Part shown: piece by piece, positions 1 to 9,651 of the stretch
Layout: every line of letters starts with the position of its first letter
Numbering within the stretch: the first letter of the stretch is position 1
NCBI RefSeq assembly: GCF_902497775.2
Contig: NZ_OZ024668.1
Location: 2,193,826 to 2,257,825, forward strand
Direction: 5' to 3'
From: Pseudomonas fluorescens
Lineage (GTDB): Bacteria; Pseudomonadota; Gammaproteobacteria; Pseudomonadales; Pseudomonadaceae
DNA: 64,000 nucleotides
The notes under the pieces: model-generated
Told to the model about the DNA's origin: nothing
The model's database searches: none
What the model saw: only the letters and a program-made list of their open reading frames with translations
Program-made: the position numbers and the translations under genes

Positions 1-1
1 G

Positions 2-49
2 GACGCGGCACAACTGGAGGCGAGCCTGCGCGCCGCCCTGGGCGCTTGA
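2..49 (+). CDS. 3' end of upstream gene, probably cobW
   Basis: The window opens inside a reading frame that ends at TGA 47-49, four bases before the cobN start. Only 15 residues are visible (DAAQLEASLRAALGA), too few to identify by sequence. In pseudomonads the gene directly upstream of cobN is normally cobW, a GTPase of the cobalamin pathway, so cobW is inferred from gene order alone. Confidence 0.45.
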   Translation, partial: DAAQLEASLRAALGA

Positions 50-52
50 CCC

Positions 53-3000
53 ATGCACCTGCTGCGGACCCAGCCCGGTGGTTTTGTACCGGACGACAGC
101 ATTGCCGACCTCGGCCAGACCCCGGCCGAGCTGGTAATCCTCTGCAGCGGTGACTCGCACCTGGCGCTGCTGGCCGAAACCACCCAGCAGCTGCCCGAGG
201 ATTTCCCCAGCCTGCGTCTGGCCAACCCGATGCAGGTACAGAACCATGCCTCGGTCGACCTCTATGTCGACCAGGTATTGCGCCATGCCAAGGTTATCCT
301 GGTGTCGCTGCACGGCGGCGTCGGTTACTGGCGCTATGGTGTAGAGCAACTGCTGGAACTGGCCGCCCGTGGCGTGCAACTGATCCTCGTGCCGGGCGAC
401 GACCGTCCGGACCCGGAACTGACCAGCTTGAGCACGGTGCCGGCCGACCAGGCCGAGCGGCTCTGGCACTTTCTACGCCAGGGCGGCAAGGCCAATGCCC
501 TGAACCTGTTCAACTGCCTGGCCAGCCAGTACCTGAATCGCGACTACTCCTGGAGCGAACCGCAGCAACTGCCGCGCACGTCGGTGTATCACCCGCGCAA
601 GGCGGCTGCGGCGCTGGAGGATTGGTTCGGCCAGTGGCAGGTCGAGCAGCCGGTGGTGCCGATCCTGTTCTACCGCTCGCACCTGCAGGCGGCCAACACC
701 GCCTTTATCGATACCTTCTGCGAACGTATGCAACTGGCCGGGCTCAACCCCTTGCCGATTGCCGTGGCCAGCCTCAAGGAGGCCGCTTGCCTGCAACAGG
801 TCGAAAACTGGCTGGAGCAGGTTGACGCCGCACTGATCATCAACACCACAGGCTTTGCCCAGTCCAGCCCCGAACAGCCGCACTTGCGCCCGTTCCGCCG
901 CGACATCCCGGTGTTGCAGGCGATCTGCGCCCAGGACAACGAACCAGCCTGGCAGGCCAGCGAGCAGGGCCTGGGTGCCCGCGACCTGGCCATGCACATC
1001 GCCTTGCCGGAGCTGGACGGGCGCATCATTACCCGGCCGATCAGCTTCAAGGACCTGGCCTGGCGCAGCGAGCGCAGCCAGTCCGATGTGGTCTGCTATC
1101 GGGCCCAGCCCGAGCGCATGGACTTTGTCGCTGAGCTGGCGCGGCGCTGGTGCGCCCTTGGGCAAATACCCAATGGGCAAAAGCGCGTGGCGCTGATTCT
1201 GGCCAACTATCCGACCCGCGATGGCCGCATTGGCAATGGCGTGGGCCTCGACACCCCGGCCGCGGCGCTGAACATCCTGCGGGCTTTGCAGGCCCAGGGT
1301 TATCCTCTGGCACCCTTGCCCGACAGCGGCACGGCGCTGATCCAGGCTTTGCTCGGTGGTGTCAGCAACGACCTGGACAGCCTCGACCTGCGCCCGTGCA
1401 TGCAGAGCATGGCCCTGGAGGATTACCTGGCGGCGTTTGCCGCCTTGCCCGAGGCCAACCAGGTCGCCGTGCGCGAACGCTGGGGCGAGCCGAGCCAGGA
1501 CCCGATGTTCCGTGGCGGGCGCATGATGATCGCCGGCCTGCGCTACGGCCTGACGTTCGTCGGTATCCAGCCGGCCCGTGGCTACCAGCTGGACCAGAGC
1601 GCGGTCTACCACGACCCCGACCTGGTGCCGCCGCACGCTTACCTGGCGTTCTACTTCTGGCTGCGTCACGGCTTTGCCGCCGATGCGCTGATCCATGTCG
1701 GCAAGCACGGCAACCTCGAATGGCTGCCGGGCAAGGGCGTCGGCTTGTCCGCGAACTGCTGGCCGGACGCCTTGCTCGGCCCGCTGCCGAACATCTACCC
1801 GTTTATCGTCAACGACCCGGGCGAGGGCGCCCAGGCCAAGCGCCGCACCCAGGCGGTGATCATCGACCACCTGATGCCACCGCTGACCCGCGCCGAAACC
1901 TACGGGCCGTTGCGTCACCTGGAGTTGCTGGCCGACGAGTACTACGAGGCGCAGCTGCTCGATCCGCGTCGGGCCCGGGAGCTGCAGCGCGACATCCTGG
2001 CGCTGGTACGCGACAACCATATCGACCGCGAACTGCAGATCGAAGGTGCACTGGACGATGCGGCAGTGTGGCTGCCGCGCCTGGATACCTACCTGTGCGA
2101 CCTCAAGGAGTCGCAGATCCGCGATGGTTTGCACGTGTTCGGCGAGTCGCCTGCCGGGCGCCTGCGCATCGACACCCTGCTGGCTCTGTTGCGGGTCGAG
2201 CGCGGCGATGGGCGCGGGGCCAACGGCAGTTTGTTGCGCGCCCTGGCCAAGGCGCTGGAGTTGGGCTTCGATCCGCTCGATTGCGACCTTGGCCAAGCCT
2301 GGCAGGGCCCTCGGCCTGCGCAGTTGGCTACATTGGACGATGCATGGCGTACGGCCGGCGATACCCGCGAGCGCCTGGAACTGTATGCCGGTCAGCTGAT
2401 CGAGCAGACACTCGTCGGCGCTGTGCAGCTTGCCGGCGGCCCTGAATGGGCGCAAGTGCAGGCCATTCTCGAGGCGCTGCAGCAGCAGGTCGCACCGCAG
2501 TTGGACGGCTGCGGTCCGGCAGAAATGCACGGCCTGCTCGCCGCCCTCGATGGCCGATTCGTCCCCGCCGGCCCCAGTGGCGCACCAAGCCGCGGACGGC
2601 TGGATGTGCTGCCGACCGGGCGCAACTTCTATACCGTCGATGTGCGCAACTTGCCGACCACCACTGCCTGGCGCATCGGCTTTGCCTCGGCCAACCTGAT
2701 CCTTGAGCGGCACCTGCAGGACCACGGTGATCACTTGCGCCAATTGGGCCTGTCGGTGTGGGGCACGGCGACCATGCGCACTGGTGGCGATGACATCGCC
2801 CAGGCCATGGCCCTGCTCGGTGTACGGCCGGTGTGGGCCAGCGGCAGCCAGCGGGTCGACGACTTCGAAATCCTGCCCTTGAGCCTGCTCGACCGGCCGC
2901 GGGTGGATGTCACTTTGCGGGTCTCGGGGTTCTTCCGCGACGCCTTCGGCAACCTGATCAAGCTGTTCGATGCTGCGGTGCAAGCAGTGGCGGCGCTGGA

Positions 3001-3811
3001 TGAGCCGGACGACCTCAACCCTCTGGCGGCCAAGGTACGCAACGAGCGCGCAGAACTGCTGGCCCAGGGCCTGGATGCCGAACAGGCGGGCCGTCAGGCC
3101 GGCTGGCGGGTGTTCGGGGCCAAGCCGGGCGCCTATGGTGCTGGGGTGCAGAATGCTATCGATGGGCGCCTGTGGAATGACCGTCAGGACCTGGCCGAGG
3201 TTTACTTGAACCACGGTGGCTATGCCTATGGCACTGGCGATGACGGCACGCCGGCGCGCGCTCACTTTGCCCGGCGCCTGAGCCAGGTGCAGGCGGTGCT
3301 GCAGAACCAGGACAACCATGAGCACGACCTGCTCGATTCCAACGACTACTACCAGTTCCAGGGCGGTATGCTCGCCGCTGTGGAAAGCCTGGGCGGCAAC
3401 AGCGTTGCCAGCTACCACGGCGATCATAGCCAGCCCGACCGGCCGCGCATCCGCACCCTTAAAGAGGAGCTGAACCGGGTGATCCGCGCCCGGGCGCTGA
3501 ACCCCAAGTGGATCGATGGGGTCAAGCGTCATGGCTATAAAGGTGCCTTCGAGCTGGCCGCCACCGTCGACAACCTGTTCGCCTTCGATGCCACCACGCA
3601 CCTGATCGACGACCACCATTATCAGTCGCTGGCCGATGCCTATGTGCTCGACGGCGCGACCCGCGACTTTATCCGTCAGCACAATCGCGAAGCCTTGCGC
3701 GATATCACCGAACGCCTGCTCGAAGCCCAGCAACGCGGGCTGTGGCAAGACCCCGGTGACTACCGTGAAGCCCTGGAAGAACAACTGCTGGACGGCGAAG
3801 AAGAGAATTGA
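53..3811 (+). CDS. cobN: Cobaltochelatase large subunit CobN
   Basis: A 1252-residue protein, the usual length of CobN, the large subunit of the ATP-dependent chelatase that inserts cobalt into hydrogenobyrinate a,c-diamide in the aerobic B12 pathway. The CobN/BchH family core is visible around residues 500-620 (HVGKHGNLEWLPGKG, then NDPGEGAQAKRR), and the C-terminal part has the conserved YYQFQGGM and HGYKGAFE segments near residues 1100-1165. ATG 53 follows the upstream stop by three bases, so the genes are co-transcribed. The next gene begins one base after the TGA, consistent with an operon that supplies the AAA+ and VWA partners. A very long open frame on the opposite strand is a GC-rich codon shadow. 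Confidence 0.96.
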   Translation: MHLLRTQPGGFVPDDSIADLGQTPAELVILCSGDSHLALLAETTQQLPEDFPSLRLANPMQVQNHASVDLYVDQVLRHAKVILVSLHGGVGYWRYGVEQLLELAARGVQLILVPGDDRPDPELTSLSTVPADQAERLWHFLRQGGKANALNLFNCLASQYLNRDYSWSEPQQLPRTSVYHPRKAAAALEDWFGQWQVEQPVVPILFYRSHLQAANTAFIDTFCERMQLAGLNPLPIAVASLKEAACLQQVENWLEQVDAALIINTTGFAQSSPEQPHLRPFRRDIPVLQAICAQDNEPAWQASEQGLGARDLAMHIALPELDGRIITRPISFKDLAWRSERSQSDVVCYRAQPERMDFVAELARRWCALGQIPNGQKRVALILANYPTRDGRIGNGVGLDTPAAALNILRALQAQGYPLAPLPDSGTALIQALLGGVSNDLDSLDLRPCMQSMALEDYLAAFAALPEANQVAVRERWGEPSQDPMFRGGRMMIAGLRYGLTFVGIQPARGYQLDQSAVYHDPDLVPPHAYLAFYFWLRHGFAADALIHVGKHGNLEWLPGKGVGLSANCWPDALLGPLPNIYPFIVNDPGEGAQAKRRTQAVIIDHLMPPLTRAETYGPLRHLELLADEYYEAQLLDPRRARELQRDILALVRDNHIDRELQIEGALDDAAVWLPRLDTYLCDLKESQIRDGLHVFGESPAGRLRIDTLLALLRVERGDGRGANGSLLRALAKALELGFDPLDCDLGQAWQGPRPAQLATLDDAWRTAGDTRERLELYAGQLIEQTLVGAVQLAGGPEWAQVQAILEALQQQVAPQLDGCGPAEMHGLLAALDGRFVPAGPSGAPSRGRLDVLPTGRNFYTVDVRNLPTTTAWRIGFASANLILERHLQDHGDHLRQLGLSVWGTATMRTGGDDIAQAMALLGVRPVWASGSQRVDDFEILPLSLLDRPRVDVTLRVSGFFRDAFGNLIKLFDAAVQAVAALDEPDDLNPLAAKVRNERAELLAQGLDAEQAGRQAGWRVFGAKPGAYGAGVQNAIDGRLWNDRQDLAEVYLNHGGYAYGTGDDGTPARAHFARRLSQVQAVLQNQDNHEHDLLDSNDYYQFQGGMLAAVESLGGNSVASYHGDHSQPDRPRIRTLKEELNRVIRARALNPKWIDGVKRHGYKGAFELAATVDNLFAFDATTHLIDDHHYQSLADAYVLDGATRDFIRQHNREALRDITERLLEAQQRGLWQDPGDYREALEEQLLDGEEEN

Positions 3812-3812
3812 G

Positions 3813-4814
3813 ATGAGCGAACCTGCACACTTCCCCCTGGCCGCCGTGGTCGGCGCCGATGAGCTGAAACTGGCGCTGTGCCTGACGGCCATTGACCCTA
3901 AGATCGGCGGCGTGCTGATCGAAGGTCCGCGCGGCATGGCCAAGAGCACCCTGGCCCGCGGCCTGGCCGATTTGCTCGGTGAGGGGCCATTCGTGACCTT
4001 GCCGCTGGGCGCCAGTGAAGAACGCCTGGTCGGTACCCTCGACCTGGATGCGGCGCTGGGCCAGGGCAAGGCGCAGTTTTCGCCCGGGGTGCTGGCCAAG
4101 GCCGATGGCGGCGTGCTGTATGTGGATGAAGTCAATCTTTTGGCGGATCATCTGGTCGACCTGTTGCTGGACGTGGCCGCCAGTGGCACCAACCGGGTCG
4201 AGCGTGACGGTATCTCCCACCGCCACAGCGCCCGTTTCGTGCTGATTGGCACCATGAACCCGGAGGAGGGCGAGTTGCGCCCGCAGCTGCTCGATCGCTT
4301 TGGCTTGAACGTGGTGCTCGAAGGCCAGCCGTTGCCACAAGCCCGTGGCCAGATCATTCGCCGGCGCCTGGATTTCGACAGCGATCCCGAAGCGTTCTGC
4401 GCGCAATGGGCACCGGCCCAGGCTGCTCTGCGTGAACGCTGCCATGGCGCCCGTGAACGCCTGCAACAGATTGCCCTGGATGATCAGGCCCTCGCGCAGA
4501 TTACCGAGCGCTGCTTTGCTGCAGGTGTCGATGGCCTGCGCGCCGACCTGGTCTGGCTGCGCGCCGCCCGGGCCCATGCGGCCTGGCGCGGCGCGCTGGC
4601 GATCGAGGCCGAGGATATCGATGCCGTGGCCGAGTTCGCCTTGCGCCATCGGCGCCGCGAAGCCCCGGCGCCACAGCCGCAAGCGCCTGATACCGGCGCA
4701 GCGGCGCAGCCATCGTCCGGCCAGCAAGGCCAGGGCCAATGGGGCGAAATGGCGCCACAAGCCACCCCGAGCGGTGCCCGTCGTGAGGTACCGAACTGGG
4801 CAAAAAAGCCCTGA
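3813..4814 (+). CDS. chlD: AAA+ ATPase subunit of cobalt/magnesium chelatase (ChlI-like)
   Basis: The 333-residue product is the AAA+ part of a class I chelatase. It has a Walker A (GPRGMAKST, residues 33-41), a Walker B region (GGVLYVDEVNLL), a sensor-1-like GTMNPEEGELRPQLLDRFG segment, and a Pro/Gln/Ala-rich tail. ATG 3813 is chosen because it lies one base after the cobN TGA and starts the family-typical SEPAHFPLAAVVGA; the frame is open further upstream only as a cobN shadow. The product ends GCA AAA AAG CCC TGA, and this end carries a -1 frameshift signal (4802-4842) that can extend translation into the VWA frame. It would act with CobN in ATP-dependent metal insertion. Confidence 0.9.
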   Translation: MSEPAHFPLAAVVGADELKLALCLTAIDPKIGGVLIEGPRGMAKSTLARGLADLLGEGPFVTLPLGASEERLVGTLDLDAALGQGKAQFSPGVLAKADGGVLYVDEVNLLADHLVDLLLDVAASGTNRVERDGISHRHSARFVLIGTMNPEEGELRPQLLDRFGLNVVLEGQPLPQARGQIIRRRLDFDSDPEAFCAQWAPAQAALRERCHGARERLQQIALDDQALAQITERCFAAGVDGLRADLVWLRAARAHAAWRGALAIEAEDIDAVAEFALRHRRREAPAPQPQAPDTGAAAQPSSGQQGQGQWGEMAPQATPSGARREVPNWAKKP

Positions 4815-4842
4815 GCATCCGTCGGCCCACCAGCGCGGATGC
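4802..4842 (+). promoter_or_regulatory. Programmed -1 ribosomal frameshift signal
   Basis: The sequence shows the heptamer A AAA AAG at 4802-4808, in phase with the AAA+ frame (GCA AAA AAG). A 6-nt spacer containing the zero-frame stop (TGA 4812-4814) follows, then a perfect 7-bp stem, GCATCCG 4815-4821 pairing with CGGATGC 4836-4842, with a 14-nt loop. A Shine-Dalgarno-like GAGG sits at 4785-4788, 13 nt upstream. A slip of -1 leads directly into the VWA frame. The layout matches dnaX-type frameshifting and the published use of frameshifting in bacterial chlD genes to make two chelatase subunits. Confidence 0.82.
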
Positions 4843-5479
4843 CAAACCCCGACCTGGAGCACTTGCCACAGGCCCGCGTGGCCGGGGTAAACAGGCTGCA
4901 TCCGGTGCGGTGGCCTGGCCTGCGACCTTGCTCAAGGGGCGCCCGCGTCAGCGCAATGACCTGTGCTGGCAACAACGCACGGCCAGTGCCCATGAACTGT
5001 GGCTGGTGATTGTCGATGCGTCGGCGTCCACCCGCCGGCATCAGGCCCTGAGCCGGGCCAAGGGCATGCTTGCCGGGTTTTTCGATCAGGCTTATCGCAA
5101 CCGCGCGCGCTTGACCCTGCTCACCGCCAGCGGCAATGCGCCGCGTTGGCAGCGTCACGGGCTCAAGGCGTCGGTCAGCTTGCAGCCATGGCTGGAGGCA
5201 TTGGGGGCGGGGGGCGGTACGCCATTGCTGGCGGCACTGGAGCAGGCTCGGGACTGGCTGCAGGCGCGCCAGCGACGCTATCCGACCGAACTGCAGCGTT
5301 GCCTGATTGTGACTGATGGTCGGCTCAAGGCCTGGGAAGCACTGCAGCCGTTACCTTGCCAGGCGCTGTTGGTGGATATCGAAAGTTCGCCAATCAAGCT
5401 GGGCAGGGCGCAGTTACTTGCGCAACAACTGCACGCCGATTATCAGCATCTGGAGACACTGGCGATACTCGGCAAGTAA
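4808..5479 (+). CDS. chlD: VWA (CobT/ChlD C-terminal) part, reached by -1 frameshift
   Basis: In the -1 frame the sequence is open from the slippery site to TAA 5479. It encodes a basic linker (RRPTSADAKPRPGALATGPRGRGK) and a von Willebrand A domain with the MIDAS motif DASAS (in VIVDASAST) and a later TDGR. The basic stretch before GTG 4910 resembles the linker that precedes VWA in ChlD/BchD, so translation probably enters by frameshift as one protein of about 555 residues. Independent starts are possible but weak: CTG 4811 overlaps the upstream stop, and GTG 4910 lacks a well-placed ribosome binding site. The VWA part would bridge the AAA+ ring and CobN. Confidence 0.8.
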   Translation, partial: ALSIRRPTSADAKPRPGALATGPRGRGKQAASGAVAWPATLLKGRPRQRNDLCWQQRTASAHELWLVIVDASASTRRHQALSRAKGMLAGFFDQAYRNRARLTLLTASGNAPRWQRHGLKASVSLQPWLEALGAGGGTPLLAALEQARDWLQARQRRYPTELQRCLIVTDGRLKAWEALQPLPCQALLVDIESSPIKLGRAQLLAQQLHADYQHLETLAILGK

Positions 5480-5589
5480 CTTTGGAATATTAAATTTACT
5501 GCGGCGACGTGTCGCAGTTTGCCCGCCAGGTAAAAGTAAAGTTGCCAAAGGCGCACACTCGGCGGCGCCTCTGGCAGGCAATTACCGGC

Positions 5590-5856
5590 TTACTTTGGCA
5601 TCGACCAAGGCTGCAGGGCATAACCTTTTTCGCTCAACTCGGCGCGTACTTCTTCAATCAAATGAGCCAGTTGCGCTGGGTCCGAGTAGGTGCTGCTTGG
5701 CACTTGCTTGGCGCCAATGCGGGTGCTGGTACGGTCGATGACTGCAAGGCTCAACTCGCCGGTGCCGTTGGGTACATCCCAGGCAACACACTGGAAAGGT
5801 TCGAAGGCGTGGTCGGCAATCAGCAGTGCTTCGTTGACACGCAGCGGGGCGTTCAT
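5590..5856 (-). CDS. Small conserved hypothetical protein
   Basis: An 88-residue cytosolic protein without signal peptide or membrane segment. ATG 5856 (MNAPLRVNEALL) is preferred over the upstream ATG at 5946 because the upstream stretch has no domain-like character and an AGAGAG motif precedes ATG 5856 at normal spacing. Codon use is host-like. I recognise the pattern as a small protein common in pseudomonads but know no function. It converges on the chelatase gene and diverges from the sigma54 activator. Confidence 0.6.
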   Translation of the reverse strand: MNAPLRVNEALLIADHAFEPFQCVAWDVPNGTGELSLAVIDRTSTRIGAKQVPSSTYSDPAQLAHLIEEVRAELSEKGYALQPWSMPK

Positions 5857-6177
5857 GGGTTCGGTCTCTCTGTGGGCCCAAACATGGAATAAACCTGCGC
5901 GCTTGTTTGCGCAGCAATGAGTTACTTGTACTGATGCACGCAGCACCGGGGTGAGTCACATCGCTATTGAAAATTATTTAACCGTCCTGACACAACGCGA
6001 CCAAGTGTCGCCGCTTCAGACGTTGAAAAGGCAGAAAAATTCCCAACCCTTAGGCAACTAACGATAGTTTGCAGACAGACGGTAGTGGGCGATTGACACT
6101 TCGTTGCTACTGTTAAAACGGGCCTGCCAACACACTGTTTCTACTTAAAATTCCAATTATTGGCGCCAAGGAATGTC
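5857..6177. promoter_or_regulatory. Divergent intergenic region upstream of the sigma54 activator
   Basis: These 321 bases hold no convincing gene. The middle is AT-richer than its surroundings (5960-6160). A TTGACA at 6093-6098 could be a -35 element for the activator, but no good -10 stands at ideal distance. I saw no -24/-12 element here. Confidence 0.35.
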
Positions 6178-7503
6178 ATGCTAGAGCCTGCATCCAACCG
6201 CCGCCTGCTGATCGTCGATCCCTGCGATGACTGTCATCGTTTGCTGCCAGGCTTGCGCAGTGTTGGCTGGGACGTGCATAGCTGTACCTTGACCTCGGCC
6301 CTTGAGCATCCCTGCGACGTCGGTCTGCTGCGCTTGCAGGCCTCGCACCTGCAGCACCCGGATGCGGTCAAGGACCTGATCAGCCGCAGTAATACCGAAT
6401 GGATTGCCGTGCTCAGCCCTGAAGAGCTGCGCACGCAAAATGTCGGCGATTTCGTCTGTGAGTGGTTTTTTGACTTTCATACGTTGCCGTTTGACGTCTC
6501 GCGGGTGCAGGTCACCCTCGGCCGCGCCTTTGGCATGGCGCGCCTGCGTGGCAAGGGCAATGTGCATGTCGACGAGCCCGAGCATGAGTTGCTGGGCGAT
6601 AGCCGACCGATCCGCGAACTGCGCAGGCTGTTGAGCAAGCTGGCGCCCACCGAGTCGCCGGTGCTGATCCGCGGTGAAAGCGGCACGGGCAAGGAGCTGG
6701 TCGCGCGGACCTTGCACCGCCAGTCCCAGCGCCGCGACAAGCCCTTCGTGCCGATCAACTGTGGTGCCATCCCCGAACACCTGATCCAGTCCGAGTTGTT
6801 CGGCCATGAGAAAGGCGCCTTTACTGGCGCACATCAACGCAAGATCGGCCGTATCGAAGCGGCCAACGGTGGCACCCTGTTTCTCGACGAAATCGGCGAC
6901 CTGCCACTGGAGCTGCAAGCTAACCTACTGCGGTTTTTGCAGGAAAAGCATATCGAGCGGGTCGGCGGCAGCCAGCCGATTGCCGTGGATGTGCGGGTAT
7001 TGGCGGCAACCCACGTGGACCTGGAAAAAGCCATTGATAGCGGCCGCTTTCGCGAAGACCTGTACTACCGCCTCAATGTGTTGCAGGTCGTGACCGCGCC
7101 GCTGCGCGACCGGCATGGCGACCTGTCGATGCTGGCCAGCCATTTTTCGCACTTCTACAGCCTGGAAACCGGCCGCCGGCCACGTTCGTTCAGCGAGGAA
7201 GCCCTGGCGGCCATGGGCAAGCATGACTGGCCGGGCAATGTGCGTGAACTGGCCAACCGGGTGAGGCGGGGCCTGGTACTGGCCGAAGGCCGGCAGATCG
7301 AGGCGCAGGACCTGGGGTTGCACAGCCAGCAGAATCTCGAACCGAGCATGGGCACCCTGGAAGACTACAAACATCGGGCCGAGCGCCAGGCCTTGTACGA
7401 TGTGCTCAATCGCCACAGCGATAACCTGAGCATTGCCGCCAAGGTGCTCGGGGTTTCCCGGCCGACCTTCTACCGGCTGCTGCACAAGCACCAGATCCGC
7501 TAA
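6178..7503 (+). CDS. Sigma54-dependent transcriptional activator (VpsR/FleQ-like bEBP)
   Basis: A 441-residue enhancer-binding protein. Residues 1-130 form a divergent receiver-like/VpsR-type domain without a clear phospho-acceptor pattern. The central AAA+ domain has Walker A GESGTGKE, the sigma54-contact loop GAFTGA and Walker B GGTLFLDEIGDLP. The C-terminus is a Fis-type HTH (SIAAKVLGVSRPTFYRLL). ATG 6178 is chosen over TTG 6160 because AAGGA lies five bases upstream. It converges on the fap operon and shares a terminator with it; a -24/-12 element upstream of fapA makes the amyloid operon a plausible target, which is inference. Some VpsR-like proteins bind c-di-GMP, which cannot be judged here. 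Confidence 0.88.
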   Translation: MLEPASNRRLLIVDPCDDCHRLLPGLRSVGWDVHSCTLTSALEHPCDVGLLRLQASHLQHPDAVKDLISRSNTEWIAVLSPEELRTQNVGDFVCEWFFDFHTLPFDVSRVQVTLGRAFGMARLRGKGNVHVDEPEHELLGDSRPIRELRRLLSKLAPTESPVLIRGESGTGKELVARTLHRQSQRRDKPFVPINCGAIPEHLIQSELFGHEKGAFTGAHQRKIGRIEAANGGTLFLDEIGDLPLELQANLLRFLQEKHIERVGGSQPIAVDVRVLAATHVDLEKAIDSGRFREDLYYRLNVLQVVTAPLRDRHGDLSMLASHFSHFYSLETGRRPRSFSEEALAAMGKHDWPGNVRELANRVRRGLVLAEGRQIEAQDLGLHSQQNLEPSMGTLEDYKHRAERQALYDVLNRHSDNLSIAAKVLGVSRPTFYRLLHKHQIR

Positions 7504-7520
7504 GCCTGGCAGATACCACA

Positions 7521-7542
7521 AGCCCGCCGAAGCGGGCTTTTT
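7521..7542. terminator. Bidirectional terminator between activator and fapF
   Basis: Hairpin AGCCCGC-cgaa-GCGGGCT at 7521-7538 followed by T's on the plus strand. It lies between the convergent activator and fapF, so it may end both transcripts, although the minus-strand T-tract is weak. Confidence 0.8.
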
Positions 7543-7544
7543 GC

Positions 7545-8825
7545 TTAGAAGTAGTAAGGGAATTTCAGGCTGAAGGAGAAGTCCGGCGAGTCGTCGGTCA
7601 GGCCAATGGAGAGGTTGGGGACGATGGTCAGGTTATCGGTGGCTGCCAGGGTCATGCCGATGTTGAAGTTTGCCGAGTTGTAGTCGCTGCTGGGAACCGA
7701 CTGCCAGTCGCCGCCATCAGGCTTGATCTTGCTTTTGCTGGCAAATTGGTCGGAGAACGAAAACGACATACTCATCTTCTCGTTCAAGGCAAAGGCAATA
7801 CCGGCGCCGATCTGCCAGGAGTCGCCGAGTTTCACGTCACCCGGGACCTTGGTGTTGATGGTGGGGCTGATGTCGCTGAACGAGTCCTGCATGTTGTAGG
7901 TATAGGACAGGCTGCCGAACAGCACGGCAGGGTCGAAGGTCTTGACCAGCGAGATACCCGGTGTGATGGCCCAGACCCCGTTGCCGGTCGGCAGGCTTTC
8001 AGGTACCGACAGATTGTCGTTGGTGGGGTCGTTGACCAGTTTGATGCCATAGGGCTCCTCACCGGTGGGGGCCTTGATCCGCAAGGTGGCGACTGCGTCG
8101 GGCCAGTTTTCCGATTCGTCCAGGAACTTGTAGGCTATGCCGACGTTGACATCGCCGATTGTGGGATCGCGTCTGACGGTAGCGTCGGATGACACCGGGC
8201 CGGCGCCACCCGCGCCGCCAGAGGAATACGTGGATTGGCGGTAGACCACCGGGACGTTGATGTCGAACTGCCAACGTTGATCCAGGTTGTAGCGGGCAGT
8301 CAGGTCCAGGGTCCAGTTATCCGCCTTGATGCGGTCGAGGTTGATGTTACCGAGGAAAATCGAGTCCAGGGCCAGGAAACCGTTGAGCACCAACGCGCGG
8401 GTATCGTAATGGGTGTAGGTCAGGCCGGTTTCGACGCTGAACTTGCCGCCACCGAAGAATCCGCTGGCCTCGTCATACAGGTTGGAAACGCTTTGCGCGG
8501 GCTCCGAATCTTCCTTGAGTGACTGGCCGTATGAGCTGCCTGTGGTTCCCGGCGCGCCTGCGGCCACCGTCTGGCCACCCTTGACCGTCTCTGCCGGGGA
8601 TTTGGTCAGGCGTTTGGGAGCAGGTGTCGCAGGTGTTTCTTCGACTTGGCGAACGCGTTGTTCGAGGACCATCAGCGCTTGCTGCTGTACTTCGTAACGC
8701 TGTTTCAACTCCATGAGTTCTTGTTTTAATGCTTCTACCTGAGGGTCGGCGGCTGCGTAAAGCATTGTGGCCGGAGTCAGGCTACTCAAACAAACGATAG
8801 CTCTGAACGTTAACGATCGATGCAT
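7545..8825 (-). CDS. fapF: FapF, outer-membrane exporter of functional amyloid
   Basis: A 426-residue protein with a signal peptide, a short coiled coil at residues 28-55 ([20 protein letters not shown]), a flexible Ser/Pro/Gly region, and a C-terminal beta-barrel with alternating strands ending in the aromatic terminus KFPYYF, typical of outer-membrane barrels. FapF is known to form the trimeric channel that secretes FapA, FapB and FapC. ATG 8825 ([11 protein letters not shown]) is chosen because the signal peptide starts there; the upstream extension has no signal character. It is the last gene of the fap operon. Confidence 0.95.
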   Translation of the reverse strand: MHRSLTFRAIVCLSSLTPATMLYAAADPQVEALKQELMELKQRYEVQQQALMVLEQRVRQVEETPATPAPKRLTKSPAETVKGGQTVAAGAPGTTGSSYGQSLKEDSEPAQSVSNLYDEASGFFGGGKFSVETGLTYTHYDTRALVLNGFLALDSIFLGNINLDRIKADNWTLDLTARYNLDQRWQFDINVPVVYRQSTYSSGGAGGAGPVSSDATVRRDPTIGDVNVGIAYKFLDESENWPDAVATLRIKAPTGEEPYGIKLVNDPTNDNLSVPESLPTGNGVWAITPGISLVKTFDPAVLFGSLSYTYNMQDSFSDISPTINTKVPGDVKLGDSWQIGAGIAFALNEKMSMSFSFSDQFASKSKIKPDGGDWQSVPSSDYNSANFNIGMTLAATDNLTIVPNLSIGLTDDSPDFSFSLKFPYYF

Positions 8826-8871
8826 GGGCTGGCCGTCCCTTCTGACTACATATGATGAGACTGAGCGTAGA

Positions 8872-9618
8872 TCAGAATCCGAGAGTGCGAAGACCTTTGA
8901 GCTGATCCAGATTGCCGTTGACCGACCCTGTGGTCGCTGCGTTGTCACGTAGCACGACATTGAGGGACGTGAGGTTGCTGACCCGGTTGCCGCCGCCGAG
9001 CAAGGTGGTGTTCTGCATCAGCCCACCCTGGGCCAAGCGTTGTGCGGTGCTGCCCTGGTTGTTGTTGGCGACGATATTCATTTGCACGCCAGTACCGCTC
9101 GAGGAAACGCTCAGCGAGCCCGCGCCGTTGGCGCCGACCAGGGTCGAGCCTGCGGCCAGTGCCTGGCCCTGCTGCTGCGTTGCTGGCGCCTGGTTAGCCT
9201 TGGTGACGTTGATATCAACGTTGTTGTAGGCCGTATTGTTGTCCCCGGCAGCCCGCACGACTTGCGTGACGCCCTCGGTGCTGTTGAGGCCGCTGCCGCC
9301 CGTGATGGTACCGGTACCGGCGCTTTGCGAGCGTGCCGAGCCATAACCTTTTTCGTCGATCATCGACACATAGAACTGCGGTTTGATCGTCGATTGTTGA
9401 ATGTGCATCGACGACGTTGCGCCGATCACTTCACCGTTGGCATTTTGCCAGGTGCTGGTCATGACAATGCCGAAACTGATGATTCGCCCCGGCATGACAT
9501 AGCGGCCTCGCAAGTTCGCCAGTTCCTGATCCTTCAGTTCAATGGGCTTGAGCGTCTGTGCCTGGGTCGGCAGGCTGGCGGCCAGGCAAACGGCCGCTAG
9601 CCAGATTGGGGTCTTCAT
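8872..9618 (-). CDS. fapE: FapE, extracellular amyloid-associated protein
   Basis: A 248-residue protein with a clear signal peptide (cleavage after PTQA, about residue 20). It has the [19 protein letters not shown] segment near residues 31-50 and an Asn/Gln/Gly/Ser-rich C-terminal half. FapE is a minor component found with Fap fibrils. It sits between fapD (33-nt gap) and fapF (46-nt gap) in the usual operon order. Confidence 0.94.
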   Translation of the reverse strand: MKTPIWLAAVCLAASLPTQAQTLKPIELKDQELANLRGRYVMPGRIISFGIVMTSTWQNANGEVIGATSSMHIQQSTIKPQFYVSMIDEKGYGSARSQSAGTGTITGGSGLNSTEGVTQVVRAAGDNNTAYNNVDINVTKANQAPATQQQGQALAAGSTLVGANGAGSLSVSSSGTGVQMNIVANNNQGSTAQRLAQGGLMQNTTLLGGGNRVSNLTSLNVVLRDNAATTGSVNGNLDQLKGLRTLGF

Positions 9619-9651
9619 TGGATGCTCCCGGAGCCTCGTGCTCCCTTGTCA

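Noticed and set aside
473..4135. A 1220-codon open frame on the strand opposite cobN
   Set aside because: GC-rich codon shadow; the protein has no domain character, while the forward CobN is a full family member.
4910..5479. VWA gene as an independent gene from GTG 4910
   Set aside because: No convincing ribosome binding site, and the frame before it encodes the conserved basic linker; frameshift entry fits better.
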